DNA of 64,000 nucleotides from CAWEHU01 sp963808965. GTDB taxonomy: Bacteria; Pseudomonadota; Alphaproteobacteria; Acetobacterales; Acetobacteraceae. Location: assembly GCA_963808965.1 (NCBI GenBank), contig CAWEHU010000030.1, positions 1-64,000 of the forward strand. The letters are read 5' to 3'. Both the position numbers and the translations under genes were made by a program. Shown piece by piece: positions 8,777 through 17,734 of this stretch. A model generated the notes under the pieces. That model was given only the letters and a program-made list of their open reading frames with translations. It made no database searches and was not told the DNA's origin. How positions within the stretch are numbered: position 1 is the first letter of the stretch; the number at the start of each line of letters is the position of its first letter.

Positions 8777-9544
8777 ATGAGGGGGCTTCGGGGCAAGGTC
8801 GTCGTTGTGACGGGCGGCGCCGGCGGGATTGGGTCGGCGATTTGCCGCCGCTTCGCCGATGAAGGCGCCTCGGTCGCGGTGTTCGACATCAACAAGGACG
8901 CGGGCGAGAAGGTCGTCGAAGCGATCCGCTCCGGGGGCGCCACGCACCGTGCGTATGCCGTCGACCTGACGAGCCAGCAATCGGTCACGGAAGCGGTGGC
9001 GCAGGCCGAGCGTGAGCTGGGCCCTGTCGATGTGCTCGTCAACAACGCCGGATGGGACCGGGCGGGAAATTTCCTGAATACCGATAAGAAGCTTTGGGAT
9101 CAGATCGTCGCGGTCAATTTGTACGGCGCCCTTTTCATGCACTACGCCGTGCTCAAGGGAATGTCGGAGCGGGGTTCGGGCCGCGTCGTGAACATCGCCT
9201 CGGATGCGGCTCGGGTCGGATCGACCGGCGAGGCCGTCTATGCCTTCTGCAAGGGCGGGCTGATTGCCTTTTCGAAGACCCTGGCCCGGGAGCTGGCAAG
9301 GAAGCAGATCAGCATCAATGTCGTCTGTCCCGGCCCAACCGATACGCCGCTGTTGCGGGATGTTTTCGGTGAAGGCGAACGCGCCGACAAGATGCGGACC
9401 GCGCTGACGCGGGCCATCCCGTTCGGCCGCCTCGGTCGACCGGACGATCTGCCCGGCATCGTCGCATTCCTCGCGAGCGACGATGCGGCGTTCATTACCG
9501 GGCAGGTGGTGAGCGTGTCGGGCGGCCTCACGATGGTCGGATAA
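8777..9544 (+). CDS. badH: 2-hydroxycyclohexanecarboxyl-CoA dehydrogenase (BadH-like SDR)
   Basis: A 255-residue short-chain dehydrogenase with the NAD-binding TGGAGGIG motif near residue 14, NNAG, a catalytic Ser in NIASDAARVGS, and YxxxK as YAFCK. The stretch NIASDAARVGSTGEAVYA and the C-terminal FITGQVVSVSGGLTM are very close to what I recall of Rhodopseudomonas BadH, which oxidises 2-hydroxycyclohexane-1-carboxyl-CoA to the 2-keto ester. Its position between an acyl-CoA dehydrogenase and a BadI homologue supports this over a generic SDR. Confidence 0.85.
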   Translation: MRGLRGKVVVVTGGAGGIGSAICRRFADEGASVAVFDINKDAGEKVVEAIRSGGATHRAYAVDLTSQQSVTEAVAQAERELGPVDVLVNNAGWDRAGNFLNTDKKLWDQIVAVNLYGALFMHYAVLKGMSERGSGRVVNIASDAARVGSTGEAVYAFCKGGLIAFSKTLARELARKQISINVVCPGPTDTPLLRDVFGEGERADKMRTALTRAIPFGRLGRPDDLPGIVAFLASDDAAFITGQVVSVSGGLTMVG

Positions 9545-9593
9545 TACGCGTTGCCGATCCGCCCGCTCGTCAACCAAGGGAAGGAACCGCCTA

Positions 9594-10382
9594 ATGGAAT
9601 ATCAAGACATTCTGTATGAAAAGGGAGATGGGATCGCGACGGTCACGATCAATCGTCCACAAGTCTACAACGCGTTCCGAGCGAACACGGTCGAAGAATT
9701 GATCCACGCCTTCAAGGATACGGACGCCGATAAGTCGGTCAGCGTGGTCGTGCTCACCGGCGCGGGCGATAAGGCCTTTTGCACGGGCGGGGATCAGGCG
9801 TCGCACGAGGAGGGCGGCGGCTACGGAGGCCGCGGCATCATCGGACTGCCGGTCGAGGAATTGCAAAGTGCGATCCGTGACACGTCTAAGCCGGTGATCG
9901 CCAGGGTCAATGGTTACGCGATCGGCGGTGGCAACGTGCTGGTGACGATGTGCGATCTGGCGATCGCCTCCGATCGCGCGCAGCTAGGCCAGGCCGGCCC
10001 GCGGGTGGGCTCAGTTGATCCAGGATTCGGAACGGCCCTGCTCGCGCGGGTCGTGGGTGAAAAGAAGGCGCGGGAAATCTGGTACCTGTGCCGCCGGTAT
10101 TCGGCGCAGGAAGCCTTGCAAATGGGCCTTGTCAACGCGGTCGTTCCGCATGATCAACTCGATGCCGAAGTCCGCAAGTGGTGCGAGGAGATCGTGGAAA
10201 AGAGCCCCACGGCGATCGCTCTCGCCAAGCGCTCGTTCAATGTCGACACGGAAATGATCCGTGGCATGGGCATGCTAGCGATGCACGCGTTGAAGCTCTA
10301 TTACGAGACCGCCGAATTGGCGGAGGGCGGCAACGCGTTCCGGGAGAAGCGGAAGCCGGATTTCCGCAAATTCGTCAAGTAG
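9594..10382 (+). CDS. badI: 2-ketocyclohexanecarboxyl-CoA hydrolase (BadI)
   Basis: A 262-residue crotonase-fold enzyme that cleaves the ring of 2-ketocyclohexane-1-carboxyl-CoA to pimeloyl-CoA. Strong BadI-like stretches include DKAFCTGGDQASH, GLPVEEL, KPVIARVNGYAIGGGN, GPRVGSVDPGFGTA and GEKKAREIWY, and the C-terminus ends in EKRKPDFRKFVK. GGAAGGA precedes ATG 9594. It is the last gene of the + strand catabolic block; the next gene is convergent. The reverse Claisen product, pimeloyl-CoA, would feed beta-oxidation. Confidence 0.9.
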   Translation: MEYQDILYEKGDGIATVTINRPQVYNAFRANTVEELIHAFKDTDADKSVSVVVLTGAGDKAFCTGGDQASHEEGGGYGGRGIIGLPVEELQSAIRDTSKPVIARVNGYAIGGGNVLVTMCDLAIASDRAQLGQAGPRVGSVDPGFGTALLARVVGEKKAREIWYLCRRYSAQEALQMGLVNAVVPHDQLDAEVRKWCEEIVEKSPTAIALAKRSFNVDTEMIRGMGMLAMHALKLYYETAELAEGGNAFREKRKPDFRKFVK

Positions 10383-10462
10383 CGGGGAGTCGCTATCAAG
10401 GAGCCCTGCGGTGGCCACCCAGTGAAGGAGCGAGCCCGCCGTGAGCATGACAACCCACCCGC

Positions 10463-11308
10463 TCAGCCGCCACCCGGATGGATCTCGTCAGCCCAGACCT
10501 TGAAACCGGCGAGCCTATTCGGCCCAAACGTCGTGGCGATCGCGACATCCGCTGCGTCCCGGCCGCGGCCGATCAGCACCCGGCCGATTCGCGGCGTGTT
10601 GAAGCGGGCATCGAATACGTGCCAGTGGCCGCCGAGATACGCCTCGAACCAGCCGGAAAAATCCATCGGCGCGTCCATCGCGGGCACGCCGATATCGCCG
10701 AGATAGCCGGTGCAGTAGCGCGCCGGAATGTTCACGCAACGGCAGAACGCCACCGCCAAATGCGCGAAGTCCCGGCATACGCCAGCGCCCTCGTTATATG
10801 CTTCCCAGGCGGTCTTGGTCGGACGCGCGTGCTCGTAGCCGAACTTGATGTGGTTGTGGACGAAATCGCAGATGGCCTGCACGCGCGCCCACCCTGGCGG
10901 CGTGTTGCCGAACAGGCTCCAGGCGGTCTCCGACAGGCGATCCGTTTCGCAGTACCGGCTGCCGAGCAGAAACAGCAGGGTTTCCTCCGGGAGATCCTCG
11001 ACCGCGTGCTGGATCGCATCCGGCCAGACTGGATCGGGATTGCCGCTATCGTTGACGACGGCATTGCCGGAAAGACGGATCTGTCCGGCGGGGGCTACGA
11101 TCCGGCTGATCCAGTTGCCGAACGAGTCTCGATAGCCCGCGACCGGGACCGGCGGATCGGTCATCAGATTGTCGGGCAGCACGATGTCGGAAGCACGGGA
11201 GTAGTGGATATGCACCGTCAGCAGCAGCGGCGTCGGCTGCGGCAGGTCGTAGACGATCTCGTAGCCGACGCGGATCTGCATCATCGGCCCAATGCCTCCG
11301 TCTTTCAT
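10463..11308 (-). CDS. Transglutaminase-like cysteine protease family protein
   Basis: About 280 residues with an N-terminal beta-sandwich typical of bacterial transglutaminase-like proteins and a core with the Cys-His-Asp triad: GAGVCRDFAHLAVAF (Cys), HWHVFDARF (His, Asp). Such proteins are predicted cytoplasmic peptidases or amidases. The start at 11308 overlaps the stop of the upstream hemolysin III gene as ATGA; an alternative ATG is at 11284. An upstream extension to 11521 is open but lies inside the neighbouring gene. Confidence 0.8.
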   Translation of the reverse strand: MKDGGIGPMMQIRVGYEIVYDLPQPTPLLLTVHIHYSRASDIVLPDNLMTDPPVPVAGYRDSFGNWISRIVAPAGQIRLSGNAVVNDSGNPDPVWPDAIQHAVEDLPEETLLFLLGSRYCETDRLSETAWSLFGNTPPGWARVQAICDFVHNHIKFGYEHARPTKTAWEAYNEGAGVCRDFAHLAVAFCRCVNIPARYCTGYLGDIGVPAMDAPMDFSGWFEAYLGGHWHVFDARFNTPRIGRVLIGRGRDAADVAIATTFGPNRLAGFKVWADEIHPGGG

Positions 11309-12102
11309 GCGTTCGTCGCGAACAGTCGCGCGACGGCGGTCAAATGCAGACCGGCGGCGATCAGGACCATCGCGTGCCAAAGGGCGTTGTGGAACGGCAG
11401 GCGGCTGAGCGTGTGGACGAGAGAGCCGAGCGAGTAGACGACGCCGCCCGCCAGAAGCAGCAAAAGCACCTCGCCTGGCAACGCGGCGATGAGAGAGCGA
11501 ATGACCAGCAGCAGCAGCCATCCCATCCCGAGATAGAGGGCGAGGGAAACGCGCCTGAAGCGGCTGAACGAAGCGAGTTGCAGCCCGATCCCGACGGCCG
11601 CCACGCTCCAGACGGCGATGCAGAGCGGGATACCCAGTGAGGGACCAAGGGCGTTCAGGGCGAACGGCGTATAGCTGCCCGCGATCATGACGAAGATCAT
11701 CGCGTGATCGATCCGCCGGAGCAGCGCCTTGGCACGGCCGGGCCGGCTCAGATTGTAGGCGGCGGAGGCAACCAGCATCCCGACCAAGCCGAAGCTGTAG
11801 ATCAGCAATGTCGCGGTCTGCTTCGTGGTCGCGAGCGGGCCGATACTGGCTATCAGCCAGCCGATCGAGATCACGGCGGCGGGTATTCCGACCAGGTGGA
11901 CGATGGCGTCAGCGGTGGCTTCGGGACGGGTATAACGGGGAAAGGCGGCGGCGTCCGATGCGGCGCCGTTGTCCAGGCTCAGGCCGAGATCGGCAGGCCG
12001 CCAAGTTCGTGCCCGCCCAGACCCCGGCTGCCGGGAGCGGTGAGCGAAAAGCTTGGCACGGGGCATCGGAGCCTCTGTCCCAGGGCCGGAAGACTGTTCC
12101 AT
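11305..12102 (-). CDS. Hemolysin III family (YqfA/PAQR-like) membrane protein
   Basis: A 265-residue protein with a ~60-residue polar N-terminus and seven predicted membrane segments. Family signatures are the SAAYNLSR loop, RRIDHAMIFVMIAGSYTPF and the C-terminal HNALWHAMVLIAAGLH, whose His residues belong to the putative metal site shared with PAQR receptors and alkaline ceramidases. The biochemical role is not settled; membrane lipid homeostasis has been proposed. The stop overlaps the start of the transglutaminase gene. Confidence 0.82.
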   Translation of the reverse strand: MEQSSGPGTEAPMPRAKLFAHRSRQPGSGRARTWRPADLGLSLDNGAASDAAAFPRYTRPEATADAIVHLVGIPAAVISIGWLIASIGPLATTKQTATLLIYSFGLVGMLVASAAYNLSRPGRAKALLRRIDHAMIFVMIAGSYTPFALNALGPSLGIPLCIAVWSVAAVGIGLQLASFSRFRRVSLALYLGMGWLLLLVIRSLIAALPGEVLLLLLAGGVVYSLGSLVHTLSRLPFHNALWHAMVLIAAGLHLTAVARLFATNA

Positions 12103-12144
12103 CGCACCAGCTTATAACGGATCAGCGCGCAGGCCGACCGTTTC

Positions 12145-12339
12145 TCACATGGCTCGAAGCTGGTCCTCGTCCAGGACCCGCTCGTGGTTATCTTGAGCGT
12201 TCTTGACCCTGTACTGGCAGCCCTGGCTCGTTACCGGCATCCGGCGGACGATCGTGTAGATGCCTCGCCTCACATTGGTGTCGAACCGGCCTGGCTGAAA
12301 CGCGACGCGGTCGCCGACGGCAAACTTGTGCGAGCTCAT
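12145..12339 (-). CDS. Conserved small basic protein of unknown function
   Basis: A 64-residue protein reading FAVGDRVAFQPGRFD then RGIYTIVRRMPVTSQGCQYRVK and NHERVLDEDQL. This resembles a short SH3/KOW-like beta-barrel pattern found in many alphaproteobacterial hypothetical proteins (GDRV...G.Y.IVR.LP....QYRVK...E..ERV..E..L). GGACC-type purines lie upstream of ATG 12339. It sits 42 bases downstream of the csp gene on the same strand and could be co-transcribed with it. Confidence 0.65.
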   Translation of the reverse strand: MSSHKFAVGDRVAFQPGRFDTNVRRGIYTIVRRMPVTSQGCQYRVKNAQDNHERVLDEDQLRAM

Positions 12340-12381
12340 TGGGGTCCTCCGTGGGCGGCGCGGGAAGCGCCGCCCGGATCG

Positions 12382-12589
12382 TCAGCTGGCCTGAAGGTTG
12401 GCGGCGGAAGTCTTGCCTTGCTGGCCGCGCTCCAGGTCATAGGTGAGCTTCTGGCCCTCATTGAGGGTGACGAGGCCGGCGCGCTCGACGGCGGAAATGT
12501 GGACGAATACATCCTTCGAGCCGTCACTCGGCTGGATGAAGCCGAAGCCCTTCTGGGCGTTGAACCATTTGACAGTACCCTGTCGACAT
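12382..12589 (-). CDS. Cold-shock protein, CspA family (frameshift at the fourth codon)
   Basis: A ~68-residue OB-fold RNA chaperone. The body reads VKWFNAQKGFGFIQ (RNP1), DVFVHISAVERAG (RNP2) and the C-terminal ERGQQGKTSAANLQ, all diagnostic. The expected start ATG TCG ACA GGT ACT GTC is present from 12589, but the sequence has GGG instead of GG near 12578, so the frame breaks after MSTG. Removing one G restores a normal protein. GGAG lies 8 bases before the ATG. Annotated as real with a probable indel error. Confidence 0.85.
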
Positions 12590-13110
12590 CGCGTGTCTCC
12601 ACTACGGGCCCAGTCCCGCGGAAGTGCGGAACATTCTACTTTTCAATGGGGGCGACCGGTGCCACGCGAAAACGCGGAGCAGAAATCGGGATCTTTCCCC
12701 GGCTGAAAAGTTCAGCCGTGGGCGGACGCTATACCCATCACGAGAGAATAGCACGCTATTTATTTCAGCGGCCCGGAGAAACCCCGGCCTATTCTGCCGA
12801 AGCGGCTCTGATTTGTCGGCAGGGATCTCCAGGACTTCCTGGTGGGAAGCCGGGTTCGAAACCGAGAGCGGCCGGCGGGAAGAAGCCATCATCACTAAGT
12901 CGGCCACCTTGCGTTACTTCATTAGCGAGGCTCGATTGATCGAATATTTGCGGATGTGAGCTTCTTTACTCCACAGCCATTCTGCGGAACCCATGGCTCG
13001 CGATTGTTCAAGCATCTCGCTCGCTCCGCTTGGCGAGCATGGGAGAGGGCGTATTTTCCTAGGTGATCTCTACCTCTGATTGTGCTAAGGGGTCTTACTA
13101 ACGTATGTAG
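12590..13110. other. Gene-free region between csp and the hybrid kinase
   Basis: About 520 bases without a convincing coding sequence, with several noticeably AT-richer patches (for example around 12750-12770 and 12935-12960). It must hold the csp 5' leader and promoter on the minus strand (csp genes often have long structured leaders) and the promoter of the kinase on the plus strand. A GGTTCGAA-like string near 12853 does not form a tRNA T-arm. Short open frames here lack a ribosome-binding site and recognisable sequence. Confidence 0.5.
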
Positions 13111-15098
13111 ATGAGTTCCCACATGCCTGACAGGATAGCTGATTGGCTGTTCGACCCCGCCGGGCTCACTCCACACGGGTTCTGCCTGCTTTGGGAGCCC
13201 TGGCTCGTTTGGACCCAGGCGGCCGCCGATATCGGCGTCGGAATTAGCTACTTCACTATCCCGCTGGCGCTCGCCCTATTCGCGAAGCGACGCCGAGACC
13301 TCGCTTTCCGCCCCGTCTTCTGGCTGTTCGCGGCCTTTATCCTCCTTTGCGGGACGGGGCACTGGATCGACCTGGCGACCCTTTGGGCGCCGGTTTACAA
13401 CCTACAAGCCGTGGTCAAGGCGGCGACCGCCGCCGTTTCGATCGTTACGGCGGCGGCGCTATGGCCGCTGATGCCGAAGGCTCTCGCCCTACCGTCGCCC
13501 ACACAAATGCGGATCGCGAACGAAGCCCTGCGGGAGCGCGAGGCACGACACCGCGCCAATTTCATGCGGGCGCCCATGGCGATGCACACGCTCGACGCTC
13601 AGGGCAGGATCACAAAAGTCTCCGATCGCTGGCTCGAGTTGCTCGGCTACACGCGCGACGAGGCGATCGGGCGGCACTTCAGCGAGTTCCACGAACCCAC
13701 GTCAGCCACGCCGACCGTGGACGTGTGGAGCGAGCTCATGGAGCGCGGCGAGGTCCGCGACATCGAGCGGCGGTTCGTTCGCCGTGATGGTGGAGTGCTC
13801 GACGTGCTCGTCTCAGGAACGGTCGAACACGCGCCGGGAAGCGGCGAAATACGGGTCATCTGCGCGCTCGTCGACGTCACCAAGCGGAAGCGTGCCGAGG
13901 CGGCTTTGCGGGCCAGCGAGGAGCGGCTGCACCAGTCGCAGAAGATGGAGGCGATCGGCCAGCTCACGGGGGGTATCGCGCACGATTTCAACAACGTGCT
14001 CCAGGCGGTGGTCGGCAATCTCCAGCTCATTCATCGGCAGCTTCGCGACGAGCGCCCGGACATAACGCGGCTCGCGGACAACGCTTTGGATGCGAGCGGC
14101 AAGGCCGCCCGTCTGACGGGGCAGCTGCTCTCTTTCGCGCGCCAGCAGCGACTCGATCCGCGACCGCTAAACCCGGTCGAGGTCGTCAGTAATCTTCGGG
14201 GTCTGCTGGCCCGCACGACGGGGGAGCGCATCGCTTTTCGGGTGGAAGCCGCGGAAGGGATTGGGTTCTGCCTTGCCGATCGAAACCAGCTCGAGTCCGC
14301 GCTGCTCAACCTCGTGATCAATGCCCGTGATGCGATCGCTGGGTCGACGGGAACCGTAACCGTTTCGCTTCGGGCCGAGCGGGTGACATCTCAGGTCAAC
14401 GGTGGCCCTCCCGCCGGCGACTACATCCGCATTGCGGTCGCGGATGATGGGCCTGGCATGTCCGACGAAGCTCGCCGCCGCGCCTTCGAGCCATTCTTCA
14501 CGACCAAGCCCCCTGGCAAGGGGACCGGCCTCGGCCTCGCTCAAATTTACGGCTTTGCCTATCAATCGGGCGGCTCGGCAACTATCGAGAGCGCCCCCGG
14601 CGAGGGGACCGAAGTGGCGATTCTGCTTCCGAGGAGCAGTCGTCACGACCGCCGAAACGCGCGTGTACGGCGACCCGTGGGGGTCGGCGGAAGACGATCC
14701 GGCTCCGCCCGAGTGCAGGCGAGACCGTGCTCATCGTCGAGGATGACGCGCCTGTGCGCGGCGTTCTGGCGGAGTTGCTGCGTGATCTCGGCTATCAGAC
14801 GGTGGAGGCGGAAGATGCGGACCGCGGCCTCGCCGAACTGGAGGCCGGCACCGCGATCGACGTCGTCCTCACCGACTTGGCCATGCCGGGCAGCATGGAT
14901 GGGCTGGAATTCGCCGAGCTTATACGCGCGCGCCATCCCGGAATGCCCGTGCTGCTCACCACAGGCCACCTTGATCCTTTCCGCGGCGGGCGGCTGCCGG
15001 GGGGAGTGATGTTCGTTCAGAAGCCCTACTTGAGGGGCCAGATCGCGGCCGTTCTCCGGCAAGCACTCCGCCCGACAGCGGAGGCCGCCGCCGCGTAA
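13111..15098 (+). CDS. Ethylene-receptor-like hybrid histidine kinase with receiver domain (frameshifted before receiver)
   Basis: Order: three membrane segments (residues ~30-125), a PAS domain (~145-255), a HisKA domain with phosphorylatable His291 (GGIAHDFNNVLQ), an HATPase domain (NLVINARDAI; DDGPGM; GKGTGLGLAQIYG) and a receiver (LIVEDD; LTDLAMPG; KPY). The membrane domain matches plant/cyanobacterial ethylene-binding domains: D40, Y47, I50, P51, C80 and H84 have the same spacing as ETR1 D25, Y32, I35, P36, C65 and H69, where Cys and His hold Cu(I). One or two +1 shifts between 14630 and 14715 separate kinase and receiver. Ligand binding is inferred from residues. Confidence 0.85.
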
Positions 15099-15148
15099 CT
15101 GCATCCTTAGCGAAGACCGAACACGGCTGGCCGCCAGGCTGAATCGGT

Positions 15149-15427
15149 TCAGGCCGTTCTTACGACCGAAACGCGCCCTTCCTCCAGCGTCCACAGCGGG
15201 CGTTTGTGCCGGGCGGACGCCTCGGGAGGCCTGATTACGCCCACCCGCGCCACCTCCCGTCCCGATATCGGTGCGTGATGGCGGCCGATTCCCAGATCGC
15301 CAAGGATGGCGCTGCCGCCGAGCGCGACAACCCCGCAGAACAGTATGCCGACGGTCGCGCGAAAGGCCTCGAAGCGTCGCTCCCCGCTCTCCGTTACGAG
15401 TCCCGGGTTATCCTGTAAGTCGAACAT
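15149..15427 (-). CDS. Hypothetical small protein with one membrane segment
   Basis: A 92-residue open frame from the ATG at 15427 (the frame is open further upstream to 15496). It contains one hydrophobic stretch (TVGILFCGVVALGGSAILG) after a short charged N-terminus, then a basic tail. No family recognised, and no strong ribosome-binding site. It is convergent with the hybrid kinase, with 50 bases between stops. Could be spurious. Confidence 0.3.
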   Translation of the reverse strand: MFDLQDNPGLVTESGERRFEAFRATVGILFCGVVALGGSAILGDLGIGRHHAPISGREVARVGVIRPPEASARHKRPLWTLEEGRVSVVRTA

Positions 15428-15614
15428 CGCTGACGCCCTTTGCCCTGAGCCGAAGCCCATCCGTCCATCTGGCTTGGAACCAATCATGAACGTCACGGGT
15501 TAAGCGAAGGCTACGAGGACGGCCGAGGTGCGGCATCGCCCCGAAGAGCCAGGTGCGGGAATTTTTGCGATGGCTCGAACAGGCCATGCGGCCGCGTTCG
15601 CCGCCTCCGGGCGG

Positions 15615-17226
15615 TCAGAGAACGCCGTGCTTGGAGGCCCAGCTGACGGCCGCCGCTCGTGTCGGCAAATCCAGTTTCAGGAGAATATTGGCGACGTGGC
15701 GTTTGACCGTGTGCTCGCTCAGATCGAGTGCCGCCGCGATCCTCGCGTTGCTAAGTCCCTGCGCGATCAAGGACAGCACGCCTCGTTCCCGGTCGGTCAG
15801 TCCGCCCGCCCGGCTCGCCGGCGGATCGGGCCTGTGCTGGCCGGCCGCCAGCCCGGCGGCGCGTTCGAGCGCGCGCCGGTATCGGTCCGCAAGGGCCGGG
15901 ACCGCGAAGTAGGTCCTGCCTTCCAAGCGGCTCTCCAGGAGTCCCGGCGTGAGTCGCCTGATTTCCTCGACGGCCGCCCGCGCCTCCTCCAGCGCGGCAT
16001 TCTCGGCCAGACATGCCGCCACGAGGAGGTAATAGCCGGTGAACTGGCGATTGAGCGCGATCGCTTTCTTGGCGTGCGTGATGCAGCCCGCGCAGTCCCC
16101 GGCGACGAAGGCGGCCAAGGCCAGCGTCCAGTAACTCGCATCAATCAGGCGATCCCGTGGGCTCAGTCGAATCGACAGCTCGGCGTGCTCCCTGGCGTCG
16201 TCCGCCAGTCCCCAGTTCGATTCCTCCCATGAGAGCCATCGAAGGGTCGTCACATCGTTCGGATTCAGGTCATGGGCGCGGCGCAGATTCGCAAGCGCTT
16301 CCTCGTGCCGCAGCCGGCGCATGCCGATATGCCCGAGAATCGCGTAGGCGGCATGATTGCTCTCGTCCAGCTCCCGCAGCCGCAGCGCGGCCGCGTCGGC
16401 GTGATCGAGATCCCCGTACGGCTGCGGACCGATGCCGCCGATCACCCCGCGCCGGCAATAGGCCCATGAAAGGGCGTAGTGGGCGCGATGACAGAGCGGA
16501 TCGAACGCGATCGCTTCCTGCGCCAGCGCGATCGCTTCCGACAGAAGTGTCCGATCCGGGGGATTGATGCCGCGTGCGATCAGCGCGCTCGCTTTCAGGG
16601 CGAGATCGTAGGCCTGCACACTGGCGATCGGGAGACGCTCGGCCCGGCGCAGCTCCGGCATGCTGAATCTCGGGGACGATGCTGCCGGCGATCTGGGCGG
16701 CGATCGCGGTTTGCAACTCAAGGATATCGTCCAGACTTCCGTCGTGACGGTCCGCCCATATCTGGTCGCCGCCGCGTGAATCGATGAGCTGCCCGGTGAT
16801 GCGGAGCCGGTTCCCGGCGCGCCGGATGCTCCCTTCCAGAAGATAGCGGACGCCTAGCTCTTGCCCGACCCGGCTGGTGTCGTGGGCGAAAGCCTCACAT
16901 GCGAAGCTGGAGCCGCGGCCGATCACCAGCAGTTCGCGGAAGCGCGAAAGCTCGGTGATGATGTCCTCGGTGATGCCGTCGCTGAAGTAGCGTTGGTCCG
17001 GGTCGGCCCCGAGATTGGCGAAGGGAAGAACGGCGATCGAGGGACGATCTCCGGCCAGCGTCCCCGCTCGCGATGTCCGGCTAACCTTCTCCAATAGCTC
17101 AACCGCCCGCGTCCAGTTCAAGGCATAGATTAGCTCCGAAACGCTTGCTCCGAAAGGCGGCTCGCCAGGCGCGGGGTGGGCCGCGAAATGCGCTTGCGCC
17201 CGGCCGGGCGCGACCCGAAGCTGCAC
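15615..17226 (-). CDS. TolB/FlgO-like, TPR and C-terminal LuxR-HTH fusion protein (frameshift near 16660)
   Basis: The N-terminal part (from GTG 17226) has the domain that usually follows adenylate cyclase or DNA-binding modules: SIAVLPFANLG, YFSDGITEDIITELSR, VRYLLEGSIRR, LIDSRGGDQIWADRHDG. After a +1 shift near 16660 the protein continues with TPR-like helices (ALSWAYCRRG, AYAILGHIGMRR) and ends with a LuxR/GerE HTH: GGLTDRERGVLSLIAQGLSNARIA, then LSEHTVKRHVANILLKL. The order is unusual, because in most relatives the effector domain is N-terminal. Likely a transcription regulator sensing through its TPR/TolB-like region. It is divergent from the MaoC/CitE pair, with a 43-base gap. Confidence 0.75.
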
Positions 17227-17269
17227 GCTCCGGCGAGCGCCGGTAAACCAAAGCGGAGGAGTGTCCCGG

Positions 17270-17734
17270 ATGGCTGGCCTCTATTTCGAGGATTTCACTC
17301 CCGAACTGGTCATCGACGCCGAGTGGACGCGCACGATCACCGAAACCGACAATCTGCTGTTTACCAGCATGACGATGAACGTCGCTCGGCTCCACCTCGA
17401 CGCCGAGTACATGAAATCCACCGAATTCGGCCGGCCGCTCGTGAACTCGCTGTTCACCCTCGGGCTGATGATCGGGATGAGCGTGCACAACACGACGCTC
17501 GGCACTACCGTCGCCAACCTCGGCATGAACGACGTGCGGTTCCCCGCGCCGGTGTTCGTCGGCGACACGATCCGGGTAACGACGAAGGTGTTGAGCGCAC
17601 GCGCGAGCCGCAGCCGGGCGGATGCCGGCATCGTCAATTTCCGGCACGAGGCGTTCAATCAGAAGGGCGAGCTTGTCGCGACCTGCGAGCGCGCCGGGCT
17701 CATGCTGAAGCGCCCAAAGGAACAATCCGTATGA
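17270..17734 (+). CDS. MaoC-family dehydratase
   Basis: A 154-residue hot-dog-fold hydratase. ITETDNLLF and RPLVNSLFTLGL are typical of MaoC proteins related to mesaconyl-CoA hydratase and (R)-enoyl-CoA hydratases, and FPAPVFVGDTIRV is the conserved strand. ATG 17270 is 10 bases after GGAGGA, which favours it over the in-frame GTG 17261. Its stop overlaps the start of the CitE-like gene (ATGA), so the two are coupled and likely act on successive CoA esters, e.g. hydration then C-C cleavage. Confidence 0.82.
   Translation: MAGLYFEDFTPELVIDAEWTRTITETDNLLFTSMTMNVARLHLDAEYMKSTEFGRPLVNSLFTLGLMIGMSVHNTTLGTTVANLGMNDVRFPAPVFVGDTIRVTTKVLSARASRSRADAGIVNFRHEAFNQKGELVATCERAGLMLKRPKEQSV

Noticed and set aside
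10383..10462. Possible terminator between badI and the transglutaminase gene
   Set aside because: No clear hairpin followed by a T run could be drawn in this 80-base convergent gap.
12850..12880. GGTTCGAA-like string suggesting a tRNA T-arm
   Set aside because: The flanking bases do not form a 5-bp T-stem and no D-arm, anticodon arm or acceptor stem pairs around it.
12624..12959. 111-residue open frame in the csp-kinase gap
   Set aside because: No ribosome-binding site, no recognisable sequence, and composition unlike neighbouring genes.
13111..15098. Programmed +1 frameshifting linking kinase and receiver
   Set aside because: No shared slippery motif is seen among the ~19 shift sites, and unrelated housekeeping genes show the same pattern, so a common technical cause is simpler.
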